A stretch of DNA of 64,000 bases from Micromonospora solifontis (GTDB lineage: Bacteria > Actinomycetota > Actinomycetes > Mycobacteriales > Micromonosporaceae), in contig NZ_RJLN01000030.1 of the NCBI RefSeq assembly GCF_003725545.1, positions 1 to 64,000 of the forward strand, given 5' to 3'. The notes under the pieces were generated by a model that did not search any database, was not told the DNA's origin, and saw nothing but the letters and a program-made list of their open reading frames with translations. The stretch's first letter is position 1; every line of letters begins with the position of its first letter. This document shows positions 1 to 9,307 of this stretch, piece after piece. The translations under genes were made by a program, and so were the position numbers.

Positions 1-550
1 TGATGCCGTAGTCGGCGAGCCAGCTGAGCAGGTCGTCGCGTTGGGCGAGGACGAGTGAGCCACCGGTGAAGCGGGGGTCGTCGGTGACCTCGGCGACGAT
101 CTGCGGGGGTGGGACGAACGAGCGTGCCGCCTCGTCGGTGGTGAACTCGGCCTCAGCCAGGATCAGACCGTGCAGCGGAGGGTCGAAGACGTCGATGCCC
201 AGCGGTGGGACGCTCAGGCGTGTCTTGGACAGCGTTGCGGCGGGCAGGCTGGCGAACAGTTCGTATTCGGCTGGGGACAGGTAGATGTTCGTGATCATTC
301 CCTGGATGTGGCCTGGCCGCTGGGCGGGCACTTTCTGGGTGAGCTTGAACTCGCAGGCTCCGCCGGGGAGGTTCTCGACACGCCGTAGGCGCAGCCGCGT
401 GCCGGCCAGGTACCGGTCGGTGATGTGGCGGCTGGCGGTGACCGCAGCCGGCAGCGGCGGTTCGGCCAGCAGGAACCGTCTCTCCCGCTCGACCCGCGCG
501 TACTTCCCATCGCGGACGGGCTCGTCCGGCATCCCCGCCACCCTTCGCAT
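1..550 (-). CDS. CYTH domain protein, 3' end outside window
   Basis: The reverse strand is open from an ATG at 550 to the left edge, so the C-terminus is missing. The reading begins MRRVAGMPDEPVRDGKYARVE and has the charged strand VERERRFLLAEPP near residue 22, matching the N-terminal ExExK-type signature of CYTH enzymes (triphosphatase/adenylate cyclase fold), although the final Lys is Arg. Further basic/acidic strands follow (RYLAGTRLRLRRVE, CEFKLTQK), as expected for the polyanion-binding tunnel. GAGG six bases ahead of ATG 550 favours that start; an in-frame ATG at 532 is possible. CYTH proteins hydrolyse tri- or polyphosphate compounds; the substrate here cannot be told. It lies downstream of, and on the same strand as, the DGC protein gene, 36 bases away. 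Confidence 0.75.
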   Translation of the reverse strand, partial: MRRVAGMPDEPVRDGKYARVERERRFLLAEPPLPAAVTASRHITDRYLAGTRLRLRRVENLPGGACEFKLTQKVPAQRPGHIQGMITNIYLSPAEYELFASLPAATLSKTRLSVPPLGIDVFDPPLHGLILAEAEFTTDEAARSFVPPPQIVAEVTDDPRFTGGSLVLAQRDDLLSWLADYGI

Positions 551-586
551 CGGTGTCCTCACGACGCCTTCGACCCGCTGGTCAGG

Positions 587-1015
587 CTACTCGCGGTCGG
601 GTAGCGCCGGCGCGCAGTCGCGCGCCGCCTCGGCGACCAGCGGCCACAGCCGGCGCAGGTCCGCCTCGTCCGGGTCGACGTGCCGGCGCTTGCGCACGCC
701 GTGGTCGCTGAGCACGACGTGCCGGTCCGGGGTGAGGCCGTGCCGGCCCAGGGTCGCCGCCACGCAGACCAGCGGGCAGCCGTCGAGCGCCAGCAGCGGA
801 CGGCCGGAACGGGCCAGCCGCAGCAGCGGCGCGACGTCGCCGCCGAGGCCGGCGACGCAGGACATCTCGGCCAGCCCGGACCGGTCGAGGCGGACGGCGA
901 GGGCGTTGGCGAGCTGGGCCGCGCTGGAGCAGCCGGAACAGGAGTACACCACGGGCTGGTCGCGCCGCGACCGGCGACGGTCGGTCATCGGCGGGACATC
1001 ATCGGGACGGGTCAC
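587..1015 (-). CDS. DGC-type putative zinc-binding protein
   Basis: A 142-residue protein. Residues about 24-37 read YSCSGCSSAAQLAN and a later segment reads LDGCPLVC, the paired cysteine motifs of the DGC family of putative zinc-binding proteins. No enzymatic role is established for that family. The GTG start at 1015 is preceded by GGAGGAG with about five bases spacing and lies 15 bases after the stop of the decarboxylase gene, so both are probably co-transcribed. A later in-frame ATG (988) is possible but would lack this ribosome site. The same frame stays open far upstream through the decarboxylase; that extension is not one protein. Confidence 0.75.
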   Translation of the reverse strand: MTRPDDVPPMTDRRRSRRDQPVVYSCSGCSSAAQLANALAVRLDRSGLAEMSCVAGLGGDVAPLLRLARSGRPLLALDGCPLVCVAATLGRHGLTPDRHVVLSDHGVRKRRHVDPDEADLRRLWPLVAEAARDCAPALPDRE

Positions 1016-1029
1016 CGGGTCTCCTCCGC

Positions 1030-2629
1030 TCACCAGTGCTTCTCTCCGGCGCCGCCGATCGGCACCTCGATCAGGGTCGGGCCGGTCCGGGCCAGGGCGT
1101 CCCGCAGGGCGCCCGCCAGCTCCGCGCCGCCCGCCGCGCGGGTGGCCGCCACCCCGTACGCCCGGGCCAGGGCGACCGTGTCGATCCCGGGCACCCGCAG
1201 GCCGGGCACCTCGGGCAGCCCGAGGAAGTCCCGGTAGTCCTCCAGCACCGCGTACCGGTCGTTGCGCAGCACGACGACGGTGACCGGGACGTCGTACCGG
1301 GCGGCGGTCCAGAGGGCCGGCAGGGCGTACTGGAGGGCACCGTCGCCGACCACCGCGGTGACCGGCCGGTCCGGCTGCGCCAGTTGCACCCCGATCGCGG
1401 CGGGCACCCCGAAGCCGAGGCTCGCCCCGGCCGGGCTGTAGTAGCCGCCGGGGCGGCCGAACCGGATCTGGTCCTGGCAGTCGCGCATGTTCGACACCGA
1501 CTCGCACACCACCACCCCGTCGGGCGGCAGCACGCGGCCGAGGGCCGCGTAGGCCCCGGCGGCGCTGAGCCGGTCCGCCGGGTCGTCCACCGGGCTGCGG
1601 GCGCGGCCCTGGGACGCGGGGCGCGGCACCGGCCTCGCCGACCTCCTCGGCCAGCACCGCCAGCACGGCCACCGGGTCGGCTAGCACCGCCCGCCCGACG
1701 CGCGCGCGGGCCGCCTCGTCCGGGTCGTCGGTGAGCAGCACCAGTTCGGCGTCGGGTCCCAGCAGCCGTCCCGGCACGTAGGGGTAGTAGCGGAAGGCGC
1801 TGGCCCCGGCGACCAGGACGAGGTCGTGCCCGCGCAGCGCCTTGCCCACCCCGGCCTCGGTCGCCGGCAGGACCCCCTGGAACGCCGGATGCCCGGTGGG
1901 GAAGCCGCACCGGGGCTCCAGCGGCGCCCAGTACACCGGGAGGCCGCACCGGTCCGCGAGTCGGACCGCCGCCGCCCACCCCTCGGCGCTGTCCAGCGCG
2001 GCGCCGACCAGCAGCACCGGCGAGCGGGCGGCGGAGAGTCGGGCGGCGAGCTCCCGCACGAGGGCGACGTCGACACCGGTGGCGACGGTGACCCGTCGCT
2101 CGGCGAGGACCTGCGCCTGGGCGTCGTCGACCTGGGCCGTCCAGTCGTCCATGGGCAGGGAGACCAGCACCGGTCCGCGCGGCGGCAGGGCCGCCAGGTG
2201 CGCGGCCCGGGCCAGCGCGGCCGGCACGTCCTCCGCCCGGGGCGGCTCGACGCTCCACTTCACCAGCGGACGGGGCAGCACGGTCGGCTCCGCGTTGGTC
2301 AGCAGCGCGGGCCCGGTGAGCAGGGCCCGGACCTGCTGCCCGGCGGTCAGCACCAACGGGGTGTGCGCCGCCGCCGCGTTCACCAACGCGCCCATCGCGG
2401 TCGCCACGCCCGGCGCGCTGTGCAGGTTGACCAGCGCGGGACGCCCGGTGGCCTGGGCGTACCCGTCGGCCATCCCGATCACCACCCCCTCCTGCAGGCC
2501 GAGGACGTAGCGGAAGTCGGACGGCAGGCCGGCGATCATGGGCAGCTCGGTCGAGCCGGGGTTGCCGAACACGGTGGTCAGGTGATGCGACCGGAAGATG
2601 TCGAAGGCCGCCTGTCGTACCGAGATCAT
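1030..2629 (-). pseudogene. mdlC: benzoylformate decarboxylase, frameshifted
   Basis: Thiamine-diphosphate enzyme that would convert benzoylformate to benzaldehyde and CO2. The N-terminal part (ATG 2629, MISVRQAAFD) keeps residues that match the Pseudomonas enzyme in kind and number: Ser26 in GNPGSTE, Glu47 in LQEGVV, His70 in NLHSAPG, and a later TGHPAFQG. The C-terminal part has the ThDP-binding stretch VVGDGALQYALPALW and ends at a TGA at 1030. The two parts are in frames offset by one base; the switch must fall at about 1560-1640, where the code becomes a GC-rich linker. Together they give about 530 residues, the normal family length. Either the gene is broken or one base is missing or extra in the assembly. 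Pyruvate decarboxylase-like relatives cannot be excluded as the true function. Confidence 0.8.
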
Positions 2630-2747
2630 GGCTGAGCCTGACCCGGGGCAACCGGCCGCCGGCAGCGGCGAAGGGCCCGGCCGCGACGGGACCGACGACC
2701 GTGGCGGCCCGGGTATCGCGGGGGGTCCCACCCGGCCGGGGTGGGCC

Positions 2748-2761
2748 GGGACCTTCGGCCC
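2748..2761. promoter_or_regulatory. DosR/DevR-like hypoxia box
   Basis: The sequence GGGACCTTCGGCCC resembles the actinobacterial DosR/DevR operator core GGGACTWWAGTCCC, keeping GGGAC, the central T/T and the GxCCC arm. It lies in the 208-bp divergent space between the decarboxylase and the gene that leads the nar operon, about 75 bases before that start. Binding is inferred from similarity only. Confidence 0.4.
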
Positions 2762-2836
2762 TACCCGCCGTCCGGCCCGACCCCTGATCGTGGCCGGGAG
2801 ATGCCGGATGCCGGGTGGATGGGCCGAGGAGGAGGC

Positions 2837-3319
2837 GTGGCGGAGAGCCGGGCGCTGCGGAAGATGCCGAGGGCCGAGGCGATGCGCCTGGTGGCCTCGG
2901 TCCGGGTCGGCAGGGTGGTGTTCACGCAGCGGGCGCTGCCGGCCATTCGTCCGGTCAACCATGTGGTGCTGGACGGCCTCGTGGTCTTCGGCACCCACCG
3001 GGACTCGGCGGTGGCGACGCAGACCGCCGGCGCGCCGACGGTGGTCGCGTACGAGGTCGACCAGATCGACGAGGAGCAGCGGTCCGGCTGGAGCGTCGTC
3101 GTCACCGGCCTCGCGGTCCGGGTCGAGGCCGGTGAGCGCGCCGACCGGTATCACGGCCGGTTGCGTCCCTGGGTGGGCGTGGCCGATCACCTCATCGCCG
3201 TCACGCCCCGGCTGGTGACCGGCTTCCGTCTGGTGCCACGGACCGCGGGCGCGTCCGGGTTGCGCCGCGTCATGATCGGTACGACGGTGGAGGGCACGCC
3301 CGACCGAGCGGAGGAATGA
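2837..3319 (+). CDS. pyridoxamine 5'-phosphate oxidase family protein
   Basis: About 160 residues resembling the short PNPOx-like (split-barrel flavin or deazaflavin binding) family: LVASVRVGRVVFTQRALPAI near residue 17 followed by PVNHVVLDGLVVFGTHRDSA and a basic C-terminal tail. GTG 2837 was chosen because GAGGAG precedes it by five bases; ATG 2864 or the upstream ATGs at 2801 and 2819 are alternatives with weaker ribosome sites. The stop overlaps the first possible ATG of narG (ATGA), so it is the first gene of the nitrate reductase operon. Small proteins of this family are common in hypoxia/dormancy regulons of actinobacteria (family knowledge), which fits the box upstream. The cofactor and reaction are unknown. 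Confidence 0.75.
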   Translation: MAESRALRKMPRAEAMRLVASVRVGRVVFTQRALPAIRPVNHVVLDGLVVFGTHRDSAVATQTAGAPTVVAYEVDQIDEEQRSGWSVVVTGLAVRVEAGERADRYHGRLRPWVGVADHLIAVTPRLVTGFRLVPRTAGASGLRRVMIGTTVEGTPDRAEE

Positions 3320-3324
3320 GGCAC

Positions 3325-6300
3325 ATGTCGCGAGCGACCGAGCAAGCGGAACGGGCACTGCTGGCGGTCGGCGGTCTGGTACGCCGGGCCGAGGTGTCCG
3401 CCGACGGCCGGACGCTGCACCAGATCGGCGGTCGGGAGGCGGACGCCTTCTACCGGGACCGCTGGTCCTACGACAAGGTGGTCCGCTCCACGCACGGCGT
3501 CAACTGCACCGGCTCGTGCTCCTGGAAGGTGTACGTCCGCGACGGGATCATCACCTGGGAGCAGCAGCAGACCGACTACCCGAGCGTGGGGCCGGACCGG
3601 CCGGAGTACGAGCCGCGCGGCTGCCCCCGCGGCGCCGCCTTCTCCTGGTACACGTACTCCCCCACCCGGGTGCGCTACCCGTACGCCCGGGGCGTGCTGG
3701 TGGAGATGTACCGGGAGGCGAAGCGGCGGCTCGGCGACCCGGTGGCGGCGTGGGCGGACATCCAGGCCGACCCGGAGCGCCGCCGCCGCTACCAGCGGGC
3801 CCGGGGCAAGGGCGGCCTGGTCCGGATCACCTGGGACGAGGCCCAGGAGATGGTCGCCGCCGCGCACGTGCACACGATCCGGGAGTACGGCCCGGACCGG
3901 GTCGCCGGCTTCTCCCCGATCCCGGCGATGTCGATGGTGTCGCACGCGGTCGGCGCCCGGTTCCTGTCCCTGATCGGCGGCTCGATGCTGTCCTTCTACG
4001 ACTGGTACGCCGACCTGCCGGTGGCCTCCCCGCAGGTGTTCGGGGACCAGACCGACGTGCCCGAGTCCGGCGACTGGTGGGACGCCTCCTACCTCGTCAT
4101 GTGGGGCTCGAACGTCCCGGTGACCCGGACGCCGGACGCGCACTGGATGGCCGAGGCCCGGTACCGGGGCCAGAAGGTGGTGGTGGTCAGCCCCGACTTC
4201 GCGGACAACGTGAAGTTCGCCGACGAGTGGATGCCGGCGCAGCCGGGCACCGACGGCGCGCTCGCCATGGCGATGGGGCACGTGGTCCTCAAGGAGTTCT
4301 TCGTGGACCGGCGCACGCCGCGCTTCGTCGACTACGTCCGGCGCTTCACCGACCTGCCGTTCCTGGTCACCCTGGAGCCGGGCGCCGACGGGGCGTACCG
4401 GCCGGGCAAGTTCCTCACCGCGGCGGAGCTGGGTGAGTCCGACCGGGAGGCGGCGTTCAGGACGGTGCTGTGGGACTCCGCGACCGGCGCGCCGGCGGTG
4501 CCGCGCGGCAGCCTCGGCCACCGGTGGGGCGAGCAGCCGGGCCAGTGGAACCTGGACCTCGGTGCCCTGGAGCCGGCCCTGACCTGCCTCGGTGGGGGCG
4601 ACTCGGTCGAGGTGGAGCTGCCCCGCTTCGACACCGACACCCCGCAGGTGCTACGCCGGGGCGCGCCCACCCGGACGGTCGGCGGGCACCTGGTGACCAG
4701 CGTCTTCGACCTGCTGCTGGCCCAGTACGGGGTGGCCCGCGACGGCCTGCCCGGGCAGTGGCCGGCCGGCTACGACGACGTCGAGGCGCCGTACACGCCG
4801 GCTTGGCAGGAGCCGATCACCGGGGTGCCGGCGGCGCAGGTGGCCCGGGTGGCCCGGGAGTTCGCCGACAACGCCGAGCGTTCCGGCGGCCGGTCGATGA
4901 TCCTGCTCGGCGCGGGCACCAACCACTGGTTCCACTCCGACGCCACCTACCGGGCGATCCTCGCGCTGGTGACGCTGACCGGCTGCCAGGGGGTCAACGG
5001 CGGCGGCTGGGCGCACTACGTCGGGCAGGAGAAGTGCCGCCCGGTGACCGGCTGGCAGCAGCTGGCGTTCGGCCTGGACTGGGTGCGCCCGCCGCGGCAG
5101 ATGATCGGCACCGCCTTCTGGTACGTGCACACCGACCAGTGGCGCTACGACACGTACTCCGCCGACGTGCTGGCCTCGCCCACCGGGACGGGGGCGTTCG
5201 CCGGGAAGCACACCATGGACCTGCTGGCCCAGTCGGCCCGCTCCGGCTGGATGCCGTCCATGCCGACCTTCGACCGCAGCCCGCTGGACCTGGCCGACGA
5301 GGCGCTCGCGGCGTCCCCGGACGACCCGGGTGGCTGGGTCGCCGAGCAGCTCGGCCAGGGGCGGGTGCGGTTCGCCTGCACCGACCCGGACGCGCCGGAG
5401 AACTGGCCCCGGGTGCTGACCGTGTGGCGGGCCAACCTGCTCGGTTCGTCGGCGAAGGGCAACGAGTACTTCCTGCGCCACCTGCTGGGCACCGACGCCA
5501 ACCTGCGCGCGTCGGAGGCCCCGGAGGAGTTGCGCCCGAAGGACGTGACCTGGCGGGAGGAGGCGCCCGAGGGCAAGCTCGACCTGCTGCTCAGCCTGGA
5601 CTTCCGGATGACCTCCACCACCCTCTTCTCCGACATCGTGCTGCCGGCCGCCACCTGGTACGAGAAGCACGACCTGAGCAGCACGGACATGCACCCGTTC
5701 GTGCACGCGTTCACCCCGGCGATCAACCCGCCGTGGCAGACCCGGACCGACTTCCAGGCGTTCCACGGCATCGCGAAGGCGTTCTCCGCGCTGGCCGCGA
5801 CCCATCTCGGCGTGCGCCGGGACCTGGTGGCGGCGCCGCTGCTGCACGACACCCCGGACGCCATGGCCACCCCGTACGGCCGGGTCCGGGACTGGGCGGC
5901 CGAGGGTGCGACCCCGGTGCCGGGCCGGACCATGCCGAAGCTGGTGGTGGTCGAGCGGGACTACGGCGCGGTCGCGGACCAGATGGCCGCCCTCGGCCCG
6001 TTGATGGACTCCCTCGGCACCACCGGCAAGGGCGTGGCCGTGGACGTCCGGCCCGAGGTGGAGTACCTGCGGCACAAGAACGGCGAGGTGCGCGGCGGGA
6101 CGGCCGACGGGCGGCCGTCGCTCGCCACCGACGTGCACGCCTGCGAGGCCATCCTCGCGCTGTCCGGCACCACGAACGGCCGGGTCGCCGTCGCCGGCTT
6201 CCACGACGTGGAGAAACGCACCGGGGTACGCCTGGCCGACCTGGCCGAGGAGCACGGCGGGAAGAAGATCACCTTCGCCGACACCCAGGCCCGCCCGGAG

Positions 6301-6990
6301 CCGGTGATCACCAGCCCGGAGTGGTCGGGCAGCGAGCACGGCGGCCGGCGCTACTCGCCGTTCACCATCAACACCGAGCGGCTCAAGCCCTGGCACACGC
6401 TCACCGGCCGGCAGCACTTCTTCCTCGACCACGACTGGATGCACGAGGCCGGCGAGGGGTTGCCGATCTTCCGGCCACCGCTGGACATGCACCGGCTCTT
6501 CGGCGAGCCGCGCCTGGGCGCCAACGGGGAGCTGGAGATCACCGTCCGGTACCTCACCCCGCACTCGAAGTGGTCGATCCACTCGGAATACCAGGACAAC
6601 CTCCTCATGCTGACGCTGTCCCGGGGCGGGCCGACGATGTGGATGAGCGAGGCCGACGCGGCGAAGATCGGCGTACGGGACAACGACTGGATCGAGGCGG
6701 TGAACCGCAACGGCGTGGTGGTCTGCCGGGCCGTGGTGAGCCACAAGATGCCCGAGGGCACCGTCTACATGTACCACGCCCAGGAACGGGTGATCGACGT
6801 GCCGAAGGCCGAGGTCAACGGCCGCCGCGGCGGCATACACAACTCGCTGACCCGGCTGCTGGTCAAGCCCACCCACCTGATCGGCGGGTACGCCCAGCTC
6901 TCCTTCGCCTTCAACTATCTCGGGCCCACCGGCAACCAGCGCGACGAGGTCACCGTGATCCGCCGCCGCTCCCAGGAGGTGCAGTACTGA
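3325..6990 (+). CDS. narG: respiratory nitrate reductase alpha subunit
   Basis: Catalytic molybdenum subunit of membrane-bound nitrate reductase, reducing nitrate to nitrite on the inner face of the membrane with electrons from quinol via NarI and NarH. About 1,221 residues, close to the E. coli length. The N-terminus has the HGVNCTGSCSWKVYV signature and a later EPRGCPRG cysteine, giving the His/Cys ligands of the FS0 cluster; YDWYADLP near residue 226 holds the Asp ligand of molybdenum, followed by DQTDVPES. ATG 3325 has GGAGG ten bases upstream; ATG 3316, which overlaps the previous stop, is too close to it but possible. The stop overlaps the narH start by one base. All expected motifs are intact. 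Confidence 0.97.
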   Translation: MSRATEQAERALLAVGGLVRRAEVSADGRTLHQIGGREADAFYRDRWSYDKVVRSTHGVNCTGSCSWKVYVRDGIITWEQQQTDYPSVGPDRPEYEPRGCPRGAAFSWYTYSPTRVRYPYARGVLVEMYREAKRRLGDPVAAWADIQADPERRRRYQRARGKGGLVRITWDEAQEMVAAAHVHTIREYGPDRVAGFSPIPAMSMVSHAVGARFLSLIGGSMLSFYDWYADLPVASPQVFGDQTDVPESGDWWDASYLVMWGSNVPVTRTPDAHWMAEARYRGQKVVVVSPDFADNVKFADEWMPAQPGTDGALAMAMGHVVLKEFFVDRRTPRFVDYVRRFTDLPFLVTLEPGADGAYRPGKFLTAAELGESDREAAFRTVLWDSATGAPAVPRGSLGHRWGEQPGQWNLDLGALEPALTCLGGGDSVEVELPRFDTDTPQVLRRGAPTRTVGGHLVTSVFDLLLAQYGVARDGLPGQWPAGYDDVEAPYTPAWQEPITGVPAAQVARVAREFADNAERSGGRSMILLGAGTNHWFHSDATYRAILALVTLTGCQGVNGGGWAHYVGQEKCRPVTGWQQLAFGLDWVRPPRQMIGTAFWYVHTDQWRYDTYSADVLASPTGTGAFAGKHTMDLLAQSARSGWMPSMPTFDRSPLDLADEALAASPDDPGGWVAEQLGQGRVRFACTDPDAPENWPRVLTVWRANLLGSSAKGNEYFLRHLLGTDANLRASEAPEELRPKDVTWREEAPEGKLDLLLSLDFRMTSTTLFSDIVLPAATWYEKHDLSSTDMHPFVHAFTPAINPPWQTRTDFQAFHGIAKAFSALAATHLGVRRDLVAAPLLHDTPDAMATPYGRVRDWAAEGATPVPGRTMPKLVVVERDYGAVADQMAALGPLMDSLGTTGKGVAVDVRPEVEYLRHKNGEVRGGTADGRPSLATDVHACEAILALSGTTNGRVAVAGFHDVEKRTGVRLADLAEEHGGKKITFADTQARPEPVITSPEWSGSEHGGRRYSPFTINTERLKPWHTLTGRQHFFLDHDWMHEAGEGLPIFRPPLDMHRLFGEPRLGANGELEITVRYLTPHSKWSIHSEYQDNLLMLTLSRGGPTMWMSEADAAKIGVRDNDWIEAVNRNGVVVCRAVVSHKMPEGTVYMYHAQERVIDVPKAEVNGRRGGIHNSLTRLLVKPTHLIGGYAQLSFAFNYLGPTGNQRDEVTVIRRRSQEVQY

Positions 6991-8687
6991 TGCGGGTCAT
7001 GGCGCAGATGGCGATGGTGATGAACCTCGACAAGTGCATCGGCTGCCACACCTGCTCGGTCACCTGCAAGCAGGCGTGGACCAACCGCTCCGGCGTCGAG
7101 TACGTCTGGTTCAACAACGTGGAGACCCGTCCCGGGCAGGGCTATCCGCGCACCTACGAGGACCAGGACCGCTGGCAGGGTGGCTGGGTGCGGACCCGGT
7201 CCGGCCGGCTGAAGCCGCGCTCGGGCGGGCGGCTGAAGAAGATGTTCACCATCTTCGCCAACCCGAAGCTGCCGGCGATGCGGGACTACTACGAACCCTG
7301 GACCTACGACTACGAGCACCTGATCAACGCGCCGGCCGGCGAGGACATCCCGGTGGCCCGGCCCAAGTCGCTGCTCACCGGCCAGGACACGAAGATCACC
7401 TGGAGCGCCAACTGGGACGACTCGCTGGCCGGCGGCAACGAGATCGCGGCCGGTGACCCGGTGCTCGCGAAGGTCTCCGACCAGGTGCGGCAGGAGTACG
7501 AGAAGACGTTCATGTTCTTCCTGCCGCGGATCTGCGAGCACTGCCTCAACCCGTCCTGCGCCGCGTCCTGCCCCTCCGGCGCGATCTACAAGCGGGCCGA
7601 GGACGGCATCGTGCTGGTCGACCAGGACCGCTGCCGGGGCTGGCGGATGTGCGTGACCGGCTGCCCGTACAAGAAGGTGTACTTCAACCACCGCACCGGC
7701 AAGGCCGAGAAGTGCACCTTCTGCTTCCCGCGCATCGAGATCGGCCAGCCCACCATCTGCTCGGAGACCTGCGTGGGCCGGCTGCGCTACCTGGGGCTGA
7801 TGCTCTACGACGCCGACCGGGTGGCCGAGGCCGCCGCGATGGCCGACGAGCACGACCTGTACGACGCGCAGCGCGCGGTCTTCCTCGACCCGCACGACCC
7901 GGCGGTGGTCGCCGCCGCCCGGGACGCCGGCATCCCGGACGACTGGATCGACGCGGCGCAGCGGTCGCCGATCTGGGACCTGATCATGAAGTACGAGGTG
8001 GCGCTGCCGCTGCACCCGGAGTACCGGACCATGCCGATGGTCTGGTACATCCCGCCGCTGTCCCCCGTGGTCGACGTGCTGCGCGAGACCGGGCACGACG
8101 GCGAGGCGGCCGGCAACCTGTTCGGCGCCATCGACGCGCTGCGCATCCCGGTCGAGTACCTCGCGGAGCTGTTCACCGCCGGCGACCCGGCCCCGGTGCG
8201 CAACGTGCTGAACCGGCTGGCCGCGATGCGCGCGTACCAGCGGCGGATCAACCTGGGTGAGGCGGCCGACGAGTCGATCGCCGCCGCGGTCGGGATGACC
8301 GGCGCGGCGATGCAGGACATGTACCGGCTGCTGGCCATCGCCAAGTACGAGCAGCGCTACGTCATCCCGGCCGCGCACGCCGAGGACGCGCACCGGCTGG
8401 AGAAGATCGCCACCGAGTGCAGCCTCGACTACGAGGGCGGCCCGGGCATGGGCGGCGGCGGCCCGTACGGGCAGGGGCCGTTCGGCGAGTCCTCCGGCAC
8501 GCCGGTGCCGGTGCAGGTGGAGACCTTCCACGCGCTGCGAAACCGGCAGACGTCGGACCGGTTCGTCGACCCGGGCGACGAACCGCGCCGGGTCAACCTG
8601 CTCAACTGGGACGGCAAGAGCGTCCCGAAGGGCCTCTTCCCACCCCGCCGCACCGAACCGGAACACACCGACGGAGGCGACCGGTGA
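6990..8687 (+). CDS. narH: respiratory nitrate reductase beta subunit
   Basis: Iron-sulfur electron-transfer subunit linking the NarI hemes to NarG. 565 residues. The first cluster motif lies at Cys16, Cys19, Cys22 and Cys26 (CIGCHTCSVTC). From about residue 182 come ICEHCLNPSCAASCP, then CRGWRMCVTGCPYKK, where Trp replaces one Cys as in the canonical 3Fe-4S centre of NarH, then CTFCFPRIEIGQPTICSETC. AGGAGGT lies nine bases before ATG 6990, inside the end of narG, and the start shares one base with the narG stop (TGATG), so translation is coupled. The glycine-rich stretch near residue 485 (GGPGMGGGGPYGQGP) is a probable flexible insertion near the C-terminus. Confidence 0.97.
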   Translation: MRVMAQMAMVMNLDKCIGCHTCSVTCKQAWTNRSGVEYVWFNNVETRPGQGYPRTYEDQDRWQGGWVRTRSGRLKPRSGGRLKKMFTIFANPKLPAMRDYYEPWTYDYEHLINAPAGEDIPVARPKSLLTGQDTKITWSANWDDSLAGGNEIAAGDPVLAKVSDQVRQEYEKTFMFFLPRICEHCLNPSCAASCPSGAIYKRAEDGIVLVDQDRCRGWRMCVTGCPYKKVYFNHRTGKAEKCTFCFPRIEIGQPTICSETCVGRLRYLGLMLYDADRVAEAAAMADEHDLYDAQRAVFLDPHDPAVVAAARDAGIPDDWIDAAQRSPIWDLIMKYEVALPLHPEYRTMPMVWYIPPLSPVVDVLRETGHDGEAAGNLFGAIDALRIPVEYLAELFTAGDPAPVRNVLNRLAAMRAYQRRINLGEAADESIAAAVGMTGAAMQDMYRLLAIAKYEQRYVIPAAHAEDAHRLEKIATECSLDYEGGPGMGGGGPYGQGPFGESSGTPVPVQVETFHALRNRQTSDRFVDPGDEPRRVNLLNWDGKSVPKGLFPPRRTEPEHTDGGDR

Positions 8688-9307
8688 CCGCACCGAACTG
8701 GCGCGCCGTGGCGGCCCGCGCCGCGTCCCTGCTGCTGCGCTACCCCGACGACGAGGTGCTCGGCGCGCTGCCGACGATCGGGGCCGCCCTGGACGGGCTG
8801 CCGTCGCAGGTGGCGGCCCCGCTGCGCGAGGTGGTCGCGCACCGGACCGCCGCCACCCCGGTCGAGCTGCGCGCCGAGTACGTGCAGGTCTTCGACTTCC
8901 GCCGCCGCTGCTGCCTGCACCTGACCTACTACACCTGCGGCGACACCCGCCGGCGCGGGGAGGCGCTGGTCGGCTTCGCCGGCGCGTACCGGGCCGCCGG
9001 GCTGGAGGTCGTCGACGGCGAACTGCCCGACTTCCTGCCCGCCGTGCTCGACCTCGCCGCCCTGCACGAGGGCGGGTGGCGGCTGCTGCGGGACAACCGG
9101 GTCGGGCTGGACCTGCTGGTGGAGGCGCTGGGCCGGGAGGGCTCCGGCTACCGGCACGCGGTTGCCGCCGTACGGGAGATGCTGCCGCCGGCCCGGCCGG
9201 CCGACCTCGCCGCCGCGGCCCGGCTGGCCCGCACCGGGCCCCCGGTGGAGCAGGTCGGCCTGGAACCCTTCGGACTCGTCGACACGACCACGGGAGGCCG
9301 CCGGTGA
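8684..9307 (+). CDS. narJ: nitrate reductase assembly chaperone
   Basis: Dedicated chaperone (NarJ/redox maturation protein family) that holds the NarGH precursor while molybdenum cofactor and Fe-S clusters are inserted. 207 residues starting at GTG 8684, four bases overlapping narH, with GGAGG shortly upstream. The mostly helical protein begins AARAASLLLRYPDDEVLGALP and carries the conserved family stretch YVQVFDFRRRCCLHLTYYT followed by CGDTRRRGEAL, equivalent to the LTYYxxGDTRxRG core. It ends in another GTGA overlap with narI, as is usual for the narGHJI order. It should act in the cytoplasm and not be part of the mature enzyme. Confidence 0.95.
   Translation: MTAPNWRAVAARAASLLLRYPDDEVLGALPTIGAALDGLPSQVAAPLREVVAHRTAATPVELRAEYVQVFDFRRRCCLHLTYYTCGDTRRRGEALVGFAGAYRAAGLEVVDGELPDFLPAVLDLAALHEGGWRLLRDNRVGLDLLVEALGREGSGYRHAVAAVREMLPPARPADLAAAARLARTGPPVEQVGLEPFGLVDTTTGGRR

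Noticed and set aside
587-3358. Single 923-residue minus-strand ORF
   Set aside because: It joins an upstream non-coding part, the decarboxylase N-terminus, an out-of-frame Arg/Gly-rich stretch and the DGC protein. Motifs, the ribosome site at 1015 and the alternative frame show two genes with a frameshift.
4651-6876. 741-residue minus-strand ORF
   Set aside because: Antisense to narG; no domains and typical shadow composition.
4470-6989. Long plus-strand ORF ahead of narH in the same frame
   Set aside because: The frame is open inside narG by GC bias, with Arg/Gly/Ala-rich composition and no domains; narH begins at 6990 with its own ribosome site.
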